In this document: piece after piece, positions 49,798 to 60,090 of the stretch
Position numbering within the stretch: position 1 is the stretch's first letter
How the letters are laid out: each line of letters begins with the position of its first letter
Origin: Tritrichomonas musculus
Lineage: Eukaryota; Parabasalia; Tritrichomonadida; Tritrichomonadidae
Assembly: GCA_039105265.1 (NCBI GenBank)
Contig: JAPFFF010000003.1
Coordinates: forward strand, 1,550,001-1,614,000
Direction: 5' to 3'
DNA: 64,000 nt
The notes under the pieces: model-generated
The model's database searches: none
Told to the model about the DNA's origin: nothing
The model's input: only the letters and a program-made list of their open reading frames with translations
Translations under genes and position numbers: made by a program

Positions 49798-50780
49798 ATG
49801 ATCATTGAAAACAGACGAAATTTTATCGATTTCATTGAAGCTCACGATGATATGCTTTCATTAATAACAAGTAATAATTTGCTACAAATCAAAACACGAT
49901 TATTACTGGAGACGTTTTATTATTTATGATATTAACTTCATTCCAAAAAGACTTGCTTCTGATCAAATCAAAAGCTTCATTTTCATCTATTTTAATGCTT
50001 TGGTAAAAATATATGAGGTATAAAACATCTCCATTTTTGAAGTGAATTCAACTGAATATTACAATCATTCACTGATAAATATTGAAGTATTTTTGAAATT
50101 TCTGCTCTTTTAAATGAAATATCTTATGAAAAATTCAGTAATAAATTCACACAAGCCAAATAAGATCAATGCAATTTGTTTAATTTTAGATTTATCTTTT
50201 CGAATATAATATACAAATCAAAAATTAATGTCAGGAATCATTATAAATTTATTGGAAAGAGAATTAAAAAAAAAAAAAAAGTAATTAAGATGATAATTGA
50301 TAATTGATGTTACCATATCTTTGAATTCAGAAAAAAAAGTAATTCATAAAATTTCATGAAATAAGATATTTTTACATAGAGAAACATTAAATTTATTAAA
50401 AAAAAATCAAGAGAAAAATTGTGAATTTTTAGAAATTGAATTTCAATTTTGAAGACATTGAAAAAGTGATTCTTTCATTTGTTAGTATATCACAAATCAC
50501 AAAAACTGCTACTTCAATAGGAGAAGGTGCTTTCTTTACAAATTTTGTTTGAAAAACACCTTTTTCTATTACATCACTAATTAATGATTCGTTTCAATAA
50601 ACATTTTCCATATTATGCCTACTTTTATTGAAATTCCATCTTCTGTAACCAAAAATAGAATCTTCTGTATTTAGCGAACGTCCGTTATTGGCACGAAGCA
50701 AGATTCCTTCCTCTGTAAAAGAAAATCAATGGAGGCATTTAAAAAGGATGCATTCAATTACACGAAGACAAAAATTATAG
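49798..50780 (+). pseudogene. Decayed ankyrin/BspA-type gene fragments
   Basis: At 49798 a short frame reads MIIENRRNFIDFIEAHDDML, resembling the N-terminal region of trichomonad ankyrin proteins. Around 50485-50760 BspA-like LRR fragments are visible in shifting frames: ATSIGEGAFFTNF, IEIPSSVTKN (about 50628-50653) and SKIPSSVKEN followed in another frame by KSMEAFKKDAFN. Several stops and frameshifts separate them. The fragments may belong to one or two dead genes. They stop at the T run that borders the 7.76-kb element. Confidence 0.5.
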
Positions 50781-50797
50781 TTTTTTTTTTTTTTTTT

Positions 50798-50968
50798 GGG
50801 TTTCAGTAAAAATCACCCCCTCAATTTCACTTAACGGCCAAATTGCCCTTCAAATCAACTGGTGAAAAGTGCGATGTTTACTTCATTTCGCACTTTTCAC
50901 CTTTGGTAGTATTCAATTTACTTCATTTTTTATTCAATTTTAAAAATTCATTTTACACTTTTCACCAG
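50798..50968 (+). repeat. Left 171-bp TIR of the 7.76-kb element
   Basis: Contains a subterminal hairpin: GGTGAAAAGTGCGA (50861-50874) pairs with TCGCACTTTTCACC (50888-50901); a further CACTTTTCACC occurs near its inner edge. Such sub-repeats may be transposase binding sites (inference). Confidence 0.9.
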
Positions 50969-53344
50969 TGGATTTTTATTAAGAAAAAAACTTTTAAAAA
51001 ATCATTTAATAATTGAAAAAATGAAAAATAAATATTACCGGTAAAATTTAATGATTTAAAAGTAATTATTACTTTAATTCTAAAGAATTTGGTTTAATTA
51101 AATATAAAATGATAAAATATTTGGCTAATGAAAGTAATAAATAAGTGTGAATAATATAAAATGCGTTTGTGTAAGTATTATATTATTAATAAATGCAAAA
51201 AAAATCAATTTTTCTTTAAATAATTATTTAAGGAATATTTACTTTTTTCAATTCTAAAAAAATTCTTAATTTAATAATTAATACTAATTGTTTATTCATA
51301 AAATATAAAAATGAGCATATTTTTTGAGAGGTAGCTTAGATATTTGAGAAAATGATGATATAGTGTTTTTTGTAATATTTTACCTTTAAATTGGTTTATT
51401 ATGATTCATTTTAGAATAATAATATGGAGTAACATTGTTTTTCACGTGAATTTAATTATTTTTTGAATTAAAAATTAAACTTCACATTGATTTGAGGTAA
51501 TTTGGAATATTATAGTATCTAATTCAAAATTAATATTTGCAAGTAGGAATAGATTTTGGGTGTTTAAAAAAAATTGAATAAATAATTTTATATAATATGA
51601 TATTCAAGAATTGATAATTGAATTAGATTTGTACGTTTTAAATATTGTTTTGAATATTTTTGAATGTTTTCAATTTTTTTTATCTCAATATTTCTGATTG
51701 TTATAAATTTTTTATTTTAATGCTTTTTAGTATATTTACCAAAAATACTTATGTTACTAAATTATACTTTAAATATATTGAATGTATATATAACAGTATT
51801 TAAATAATCATTTTAATATTTTAAATTAAAAGTTATTAATAAGATTTAAAAGTTTATATTATTTTATTTCTCAAAAAACGATTTTCAAAAAATTCAAAAC
51901 GTATTTTTATAAATGGTTATATTCAAATATATCAGTTAAGAATTAATGAGTATGAAATATGAATTATTTATTATCTTTTATATTAATTTGAAGTTTGATG
52001 ATTTGAAATTTAAATGTATTCTTTTTTTAATTAATATACAAAATAAATCAAAGTATTTTTGAAAAGTTTGATTTATTAAACATTTGTATAGTGTATAAAA
52101 TAATCATCTGAAATTTTTGTGAACATATAGATTAAAATTTATATCAATTTTAATTATTAACCGAAAATAAGTTTTCAGAAAATAAAATTATAATTTATTA
52201 ATAAAATATTTAATTCTTATTTGATTTGTATTTTACACCATATATCTTTAATATAACAAAATTGAATGAATTTGAATGAAATGAATATAATGATTTTTAA
52301 TCTTATTTTATCTTTTTCTCGATAAAAAATGAAGTAAAATAAATTAAAATCAATAATTAATTTTATAAATGAACTATTTAAAGAATAAATTATATTTATT
52401 ATTTCAAAACAACAATTCTAAATATATTTTTAAGTCCAGATTTTATTTATCCAAATTAAAGATTTTAATTTTTAACTGAAGATTTATATTAAATCTTAAA
52501 GTTTATATGGTTAATGAAATAACCTAGTTTCTTTTTATTCATGATTATTAAAATTTAATTTGAAGATTCCAAAAACATTTTAAGCATATCATTCTTACAA
52601 TTGCTTCTTATTAATATATTATAATATAAAAATTTAAATTTAAATTGATAATAATCTTGAAAATTATAAAAATTAATAATTCTATATTGCAATATTATAT
52701 TTTATTATTTTTAAAATAAATATATTTCAAATAATTATAAAATAATGCTTGTCATTTTTTTTATTTCAAGATAATATTCGTTTTCCCATTGTTATTTTTG
52801 AATACTTTACATGTTATTTAAAATAGTTTGAAAATATTTTTGATATTCCTAGATTTACATTACATTTAATATATTATTTGTATAATAATATTCTTTCTAT
52901 AATAAATATCCAATTATAATCATGATATATATATATTTATTTAGAGATAAAAGATTAATAAAAATTTCAAATAATAACGGTTATTTAAATAATATTTTTT
53001 TTTTTTTAATTTGCATTTATCTCAATAAAATTATAAATAAATAAGTAAATATTAATCTTTTTTGAGAGTATCATTTATAAAATTATTGTATAATGCATCA
53101 AAAAGTCAAAATATTCTGGAATTTTGATTTTTTTTTGGATTATGAAATCTGTATCTTATTTTTTAAAGTTTACGGTGTAAGTTTATTACTTAAAAATATA
53201 TTGATAGACATTACATTTAGCCTATCTATTTGGAAATTGTAATATTATTTATTTGCTAATAGGTATTTTACTTTATATTGGATTATCATCATTTGATACA
53301 ATTGTTAATACTTTAATATTTTACTTATCTGTGATTGTAATACG

Positions 53345-53415
53345 TTAGGTTGTGCGTCCTTAACATCTACCCAGGCCTGATATCACCTTCGATCTCTCTA
53401 GGGATAGGTTCAATT
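53345..53415. other. GC-richer patch inside the 7.76-kb element
   Basis: About 70 bp (TTAGGTTGTGCGTCC...CAGGCCTGATATCACC...CTAGGGATAGG) stands out from the A/T desert. A weakly similar patch is near 54205-54280 (TTATGGTGTGGTCTC...GCTCGCTACGAGCTC). Neither folds as a tRNA. It may be an old insertion or an RNA relic. Confidence 0.3.
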
Positions 53416-53474
53416 ATAATAATTATTATTTTTAATACATAAAAATAACAATCACTTCTAAAATGTAATTATTT

Positions 53475-53570
53475 TTATGTTGACTCAAGAGTGGCCATTC
53501 TAGCTTCGAGGGTTGCAATTTTTGCATTATATTCTGATTTCAATTCATAGTTGTCATTGACATACAGCTT
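53475..53570 (-). pseudogene. Coiled-coil C-terminus remnant
   Basis: In one minus-strand frame the sequence reads KLYVNDNYELKSEYNAKI then ATLEARMATLEST and a TAA; a stop lies directly upstream, so only about 31 codons remain. The heptad pattern and coding-like composition in the middle of non-coding sequence suggest the tail of a lost element-borne or captured gene. Confidence 0.4.
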
Positions 53571-56022
53571 TTATGTGTCCTTTTATCACATTGAAATGCG
53601 TCATGTTTCAAATGTTTACCTGTATATTACCATATTTTGATTCATATTCCTCTTGTAAATCATTATACTGAACTATATTTCAATTGTTGATCATTATATT
53701 GCATTATTTTTCATTTCTGCGTCATTATATTATATCATATTTCATTTAATCTCCATTACAATGCAATATATCTCCTTTAAATACCACCTTTTTTTCTTAT
53801 ATTTCAATAATCTCAATCTTATTTTACTTTTAAACAAATACATTGAAAAATATTCCTTTTTATATCATTTATAAACTATCATTCTACATTATATTTCATT
53901 TACTGGCCATTATACTCTATTATATTTCATTTGTGAGTTAATATAATTGAATAAATATCAATTATGTTTCATAAATATTTATTTAATATGCAGATATTCC
54001 ATTAATAGAGAACATTATGACGCGCATCTTTATCATTTGCTCAGATCTAACTCCACCTATGATATCATTAAGTATTATTTTGATTAAAAAATATACAACA
54101 TTAATGATATCAACACTATTTTTTACTCAGAAATGTATATAGATTATGCTTACTTATTCAATATTATTCATATCAAACATTTTTTTTGTTCAATTATAGT
54201 AATATACGTTATGGTGTGGTCTCTACTATCTCCAATCCTAACATAGCTCGCTACGAGCTCATTTTCGACTTCCCATTTAATACATAATATTAATTAAATG
54301 AATTTTCTAATATTATATAAATAAAACTATTTATTGAATAGTTTTAATAAATCATCAACTTTATTACAATTTATTTTTTACATTATTTCGAAAAATAAAT
54401 GATTGATTATAAATATAAACATATTTATTTTTTTTTTGAAACATCATTTATACAAATCAAAAAATTGAATATTCTGAAAAAAAATTTTAAATTCAAATAT
54501 CTTAATATATAATAAATTATATTTTATTAAAATAGGTTTATAAATATAATAATGAATAATTAATAATAAAAACTAATATAAGCCATCTAACCATGGTAAC
54601 TATTCAACGATTATTCAGCTGTAAACCAATGGATTTCAATGTGCTATATTAATCAAATATGTTTGAAAAAATATTACATATTGCTTTTATGCAAAAAATG
54701 AACATAATCCAGATTTTCAATTTCAATGAATGAGATTATTCAATTTTAAATGTCAACAATACAACTCATCAATATTCACAATAAATTATAACATGATACT
54801 GCTGTTTTAAATTATATTATTTTCATTTCCTGTTCTTAAAAAAAAAAAAATAAGAATAATTATTTCATAGAAAAAACTAAAAACAAGAAAAAAATTATCA
54901 GAAATTTAATTTTTTTTAATGTTAAATTAGAAGTATTGCAATAATTTACTTAGGGATTGAGAAAAAAATACATCGCTCAAAAAACATATGACGAAGAAAA
55001 TCGAGAAAAAAGTAAGGCGCTATATTAAAACTGTACTAAAAAACATAGAGCTGGACGGAGCCCGATTTTTGATTAATGTCTTAAATAAAATATTCAATTG
55101 TTTTTTTTTTTTTTTTTTTTTTGGACTTCGATTTCTGTTTTAATGCATTATATCGAAAGTTTTTTAAAAAAATGACGGGGTGTTACTAAAGATAAGTTTT
55201 TTAAACAACTGATAATGTTAGGTAATTTCATTGAGAAGGCATTCAAATCCTCTCATTTTTTCAATTGATCGGAAAATAATTGAGAAGAAATAGCAAAAAT
55301 ATAAAATGCGAATATCTAAATTTTTTTACATTCATTAGAAATTTTAAAAAAGCAAAACAATTTTTAAAATATATATTAATTTAAATGTATTTAAGATAAT
55401 AATAAATATAAACAAAATCAGATGAATATTATATATTTTATATATTTAATATACATTATGATAAAAATAATTTATATTCATATGATGAAGTAGTTTTCGG
55501 ATATTTCTTAATAATCAAAAAAATCAAAATTCTTTCAGTATTTGAAGAATGAATGATATTTCCATTCCCCTCAAAAATTGATTTTATTGAAAAATTCAAT
55601 GTATATTCGATTGCAATTCAGAAGCATAAAAACGATTTATTAACAAAATTTCTATATCATTTTTGTAAATCTATGAATTCCAAATTGATTTATTTTTTAA
55701 TTCGAAGAAAAGAATCTCATTGATCACAAATAATTAATTCAAGTTAAAAAAATTTTAAATTTTTTTATTCTCAATGCGTTTATAATTTATCGACTTATAT
55801 ATACGTTTGTAATTATTTTATTTACCGTATATTTAAAAACCTCATACTACTCTCAATATAACTTCATACTAAATCCATTCAATTATTGAAATTTATTATA
55901 GTTTAATACAAATATTTCAATTGTAAAGAATTTTTGAGAAACTACTGTGAAGTTTATTCATTGAAAATTTTTAATTTTAACAAATGAAGTAAAAAAATAT
56001 ACGTTGATTTTCATTTTTATTA

Positions 56023-56878
56023 GACCTATCCACAAATAAAAAATCGTTTGTTGAACGTTTACTAAAAATTTGCGGACAATAAACTTTTTGTGAACATTTT
56101 TATGTACTCAAATATTTAATTATTTCTAAATATCCCATTCTTTGCAAATAAGCGGTATTGTCCGTAATTTTTTAAGTTTTTTGGTAAACGTTTTGTTCAA
56201 AAACAAAACGTTTATTTGCTTTATGTTTTAATTTTTTTTGTTCCAATATCTTAAAAAATATATGTTTTTTAAAGAAAAAAATTAATTAATGATTTGGCTG
56301 TTTTTAAATAAAGATCAAAATTTATAATTGAATGTACATAAAAGAAAAAAAAAAAAAAAAAAAAAAATTATAATGAAAAAAAAAAAAAAAGGATAATAAT
56401 GAAAAAAAAAATTGATTTTTACGATTTAAATCAGTTGTATATGCAAAATTCATATGATTTAGATTGTATTGTTTAAAATGATTAATGAAAATATTGGTTA
56501 AATAAAATTTTAGTTACTAAATTCGAAATGATCATAATTATTTTTACATAATTCATCTATGAAAACATAAATAAAATAGAAAATTCTTATCAAACATTGA
56601 ATTATAAAGTATATTATTGATATAGTCGATTTTGTTCTTATTAATACTTATATTTGATAATAAGCTATTTGTATCTATTTTTAATTGTTTGCTCATATCA
56701 TTTGAAGTTAATATTATTTTTTAAAAAATATTGTCCTCGAAAATGTTTTATAGATGCAAAAATTAGCTTTTTTACAAATATTTTATTATTTGAGAATTTT
56801 AAGATATTCACAAAAAGTTTGTTGTCCGCAAATTTTCAATAAACGTTCAACAAACGATTTTTGATTTGTGGATAGGTC
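56023..56878. mobile_element. 856-bp element with 72-bp inverted ends and 5-bp target duplication
   Basis: Both ends begin GACCTATCCACAAAT; over 72 bp there are 4 differences (ends share AAAAATCGTTTGTTGAACGT and TTTGCGGACAA). It is flanked by TATTA on both sides (56018-56022, 56879-56883). Copy 1 of the host element shows the single TATTA empty site (at about 22230-22236). There is no ORF of note. A 5-bp duplication does not fit Tc1/mariner (2), hAT (8) or piggyBac (4). Confidence 0.93.
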
Positions 56879-56884
56879 TATTAT

Positions 56885-57360
56885 ATGAATCAATTTAATT
56901 GGACAGATGAAGAAAAAACTACTTTTTCCAGAGAACAAATCCAGATATGTGAAATGAAAAGGTAAGGACTGAAACAAGAATATATTGAAAATACTTTTGG
57001 TCTCACACCTCAATCTATTTCAACTGCCATTTGTGCAACTCTCTCAGGAAATCGTTGGCTTCCTCATAGCGAATCAGGAGGAAATATACCTTACATTGGA
57101 GATGTTGACACTATTATATTTAAGAAACAAATAGACGAATATGGTTTGAACCTCAGATAGACGAAAATAGATTAAAAATTTATGAGAAAAATTACAAAAT
57201 TCATTATAATAATGTAAAGCAGATTCCAAAAATCCATCTAAGTTCTTTTAATAATTTAAAAAGAAAAGAAATATCTAAAGGAAATGTTCTTTCAAATTTT
57301 CCAAGTCTAATGAGTCCTATTAGATTCACAAGAAATGCCTTTTTAAAATGTACAATTTGA
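56885..57360 (+). pseudogene. Transposase remnant in copy 2
   Basis: Same deletion-derived remnant as at 22238-22713: the HTH start MNQFNWTDEEK, the same in-frame TAA after EMKR and the same TAG after YGLNLR, then the PSLMSPIRFTRNAFLKCTI tail. Its upstream sequence is now separated by the third element. Confidence 0.7.
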
Positions 57361-58389
57361 TTGATTAAAAATTTTAAATAAGAAATTGGTTTATATTAAA
57401 AAATTATGAAAAAATCGTTTTAATTTTGGATTTTATTCAAATTTTGGTAATTTTAATACCTCTTTCATAAAAAAAAAAAAAAAAACAATAATATCATTGA
57501 AAATACCAAAAGAAGAGAAGCAGTCGAAAAGCAAATAAAAGTAAATCATAATAGTTTTCGTTAAGCTACATTACGAGAAACTTAATTTTTATAGCAAATA
57601 GATCTGATAATATTGCAAGTTACCTAAATCGAAAATATATTGTTACTAGATCATCAAAAAATTAATAATAATATTTTTTAGATAAAGATAATGTATTATT
57701 TCTTTTAAATTTTTGGAGATATGCTTAATTTTCTTTGTTATAAAGATCATTCAATTTCATTCAAATCTAGTATGAAGTTATTTGAGAGCAATATTAGGTT
57801 TTTCAAGGTACGGTATTTCAATTTAAATGTGTAATAACCATTCAATTTTTATTTAATTTATCACCAAAATAAAATCTAATTTCCCTTTGAAATTTTCTTT
57901 TTCGAAACTTAATTCAATTGTAAAATACAGTAAATAAATCTTTTTTATAATATACATCAATATCATAATTATTTTTAATGAAAATTATAATAGCTAATAA
58001 TTCTACAATTTTTTTGAGAATTACTCAAAAATAATATCATAGGAGGTGTTTATAACGATTTTTTTGAATAATTTTACTGGATTTTTTGAATTATGAAAAA
58101 CCTCAAATATTTGATATATTTTAAATCTTTTTAAATTCAATTTTATTTTATTTTAATATCATATTCACTTTTACTAATCTTTTATATTAACATTCAATCT
58201 AAAAAATGGTCAAATACTTAATTTTATAATATCTCCATTATATGCAGATTTTCAATTTTTAATAAAAAGGAACTATTTTTAAATATTAATTTCTTATGAT
58301 TCCTGATAGCTTATTTTTAAAATATTTTTTTGATAAGTTTTAATTTCTCATATAATATTTATATTTTATTTTTCGAAATATTTTGAATT

Positions 58390-58556
58390 CTGGTGAAAAG
58401 TGTAAAATGAATTTTTAAAATTGAATAAAAAATGAAGTAAATTGAATACTACCAAAGGTGAAAAGTGCGAAATGAAGTAAACATCGCACTTTTCACCAGT
58501 TGATTTGAAGGGCAATTTGGCCGTTAAGTGAAATTGAGGGGGTGATTTTTACTGAA

Positions 58557-58560
<4 letters not shown>
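58390..58560 (-). repeat. Right 171-bp TIR of the 7.76-kb element
   Basis: Complement of the left TIR with a single difference seen, including the same subterminal hairpin. Confidence 0.9.
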
Positions 58561-58593
<33 letters not shown>

Positions 58594-58684
58594 AAAGTTT
58601 TAACATACTATCTTCAACTCATTAGGGAAAAAATACATTTTAAATAATAATTGTTCAAGAAAATTATAATCATTTTTATATAGG

Positions 58685-58712
58685 CACTTTTTGAATAGTC
58701 ATTCAAAAAGTG
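58685..58712. repeat. 12-bp hairpin CACTTTTTGAAT/ATTCAAAAAGTG
   Basis: Arms at 58685-58696 and 58701-58712 with a 4-base loop. Shares its CACTTTTTGA core with the hairpin at 19756-19782 and the fold-back arms at 59557-59817. Confidence 0.9.
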
Positions 58713-58829
58713 ACCTGTTTTCTTCTCAAAATCAAATACAGTAAGTGTCACTTTTGGTAAACTTATATCGATCACAGAAAAAGTTGAAACACTAGTTTAG
58801 CCATCATTCATTAAGATAATTTCACAAAT

Positions 58830-58862
<33 letters not shown>

Positions 58863-59036
58863 TATGTAGAGAATGAGTATTTGCATGTTTTTGTTACAGA
58901 GAATGGAGGAATTGGAATTTCTGCCAATGATGAATGCTACTGTTGATGTGAATCTATAAAAAAGCTTCTTCATTCACTGTTTTCAGTATGAAGAACATCC
59001 TTGTGCAAAAATTAACATTTTTGTTGTTCTTAAATT

Positions 59037-59240
59037 TCATAACAGCCAGAAGAGGATATTTGAATCCTGGATGACCATTTTTACGGGCATCTTTTGAGTT
59101 GATGGCGAAGAATTTTCAAACGGTTCATCAAGCGTCAAAAATTCATAAAACATATGAAGCTTTCGAATAGTTGTTTTTGCCAAATTTCTTGTACAATTGA
59201 ATGTAAAGTTGGCTTCCTTCAATTTTGGGTTTGGATTCAT
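59037..59240 (-). pseudogene. Short gene fragment, unknown
   Basis: From an ATG at 59240: MNPNPKLKEANFTFNCTRNL, then LAKTTIRKLHMFYEFLTLDEPFENSS and a stop. Further reading in another frame (VNFCTRMFFILKTVNEEAFL) hints at continuation after a frameshift. The fragment looks coding but is short and lies amid repeats; I treat it as a broken gene or captured piece. Family not recognised. Confidence 0.35.
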
Positions 59241-59457
59241 TGTCACTTTTTTGTAAAAGTTTTTAAAAGTTTAATTTAAATTAAAGAAAAAAAAATGAGC
59301 ACATATACCTGTTCGTATTAAAACATTATATAAAGTATTCATAATCAAATAGGGTTGCTGAAAGCTTGAGAATGACCTAGCAAAAAATTGACAAATGACA
59401 CTTTTCATAATTTTTTAGGCGAGCTTTTTTAAGGGCAAAACCGTTGCCCATTTAAAT

Positions 59458-59491
<34 letters not shown>

Positions 59492-59556
59492 AGTTAAAAA
59501 AAGTGATGCTAGAGCAATTTTGATAAAAATATAATTTAGTTAAATTATTGTTATTG

Positions 59557-59817
59557 GGATCAACTCAAATATAGTTAGTCTTTTCTGAAGAACCTTCAAA
59601 AAGTGGAAATCATTCAGAAAAAATAATCTAAATATAAAATAATTGAAAAAACAAATCTTTTTATATTTTTACATAATTTTTACCGAGACGACATACCGCG
59701 ACTGGCAGTAAGAATCAGTAAAAAATTTGTAACATAAAAAGATTTGTTTTTTATTTCTGAATGATTTCCACTTTTTGAATGTTCTTCAGAAAAGACTAAC
59801 TATATTTGAGTTGATCC
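59557..59817. mobile_element. 261-bp fold-back element
   Basis: Arms 59557-59620 and 59754-59817 are exact inverted repeats over 64 bp except one base (C/A). After a short insertion in the left arm the complementarity resumes (AAAAAACAAATCTTTTTAT), so nearly the whole element can fold into one long hairpin around a GC-richer centre (CCGAGACGACATACCGCGAC, 59683-59702). There is no clear target duplication. No coding content. MITE-type element or RNA-hairpin source. Confidence 0.9.
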
Positions 59818-60090
59818 TTGATTATCAAATGAAGATTCTGGATTAACGATTTTGTTCATTAATGGCGATGCTAAATTTATGATGTTGTTCATCAAATGAC
59901 GAAGTTATATATCAAATGATCGTTTAAAACAAATTGTCATTTTTTATTTCTTTTTTATCTATTCTTTTCGGTTGAAATAAATAAAAATGCATTGTTATAA
60001 TTAATATTTTTCAAAATTTTTTACTAATAATGATTAATTCAAATATATAGATACATATAATTTTTTTTAAAAAAAATGGAATTTTATAGC

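Larger units (their letters stand above)
55823..57815. mobile_element. TACCGTA element, copy 2, interrupted by a third element
   Basis: Same ends and interior as the copy at 22037-23173, in the same orientation, about 99% identical by eye. An 856-bp insertion at 56023-56878 splits it. Subtracting the insert and its 5-bp duplication leaves 1132 bp, which equals copy 1 minus the shorter poly-A run. Confidence 0.92.
50798..58560. mobile_element. 7.76-kb element bounded by 171-bp terminal inverted repeats
   Basis: The first 171 bp and the complement of the last 171 bp agree at all but one position by eye (GGGTTTCAG versus GGGCTTCAG near the tip). Both ends sit inside T runs (T17 on the left, T31 on the right), so a target duplication made of T cannot be measured. 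The interior has no ORF above about 60 codons, except within inserted elements, and is extremely A/T-rich. It contains the second TACCGTA copy and a third element inside that. Near-identical TIRs suggest recent mobility or TIR homogenisation; lack of coding capacity means it is non-autonomous. Superfamily unknown. Confidence 0.85.
58561..59490. repeat. Three T30-33 runs within 1 kb
   Basis: T31 at 58561-58591, T30 at 58832-58861 and T33 at 59458-59490. Similar homopolymer runs mark the left end of the big element and the intergenic region near 38117. They may be preferred insertion sites or hold nucleosome-free DNA; assembly length errors are possible. Confidence 0.8.

Noticed and set aside
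53345..53415. Possible tRNA in the GC-richer patch
   Set aside because: No acceptor stem, T arm or anticodon arm can be formed on either strand.
56654..57013. Small ORFs in and next to the 856-bp element
   Set aside because: One spans the element-host boundary and is antisense to the transposase remnant; they are chance frames created by the insertion.
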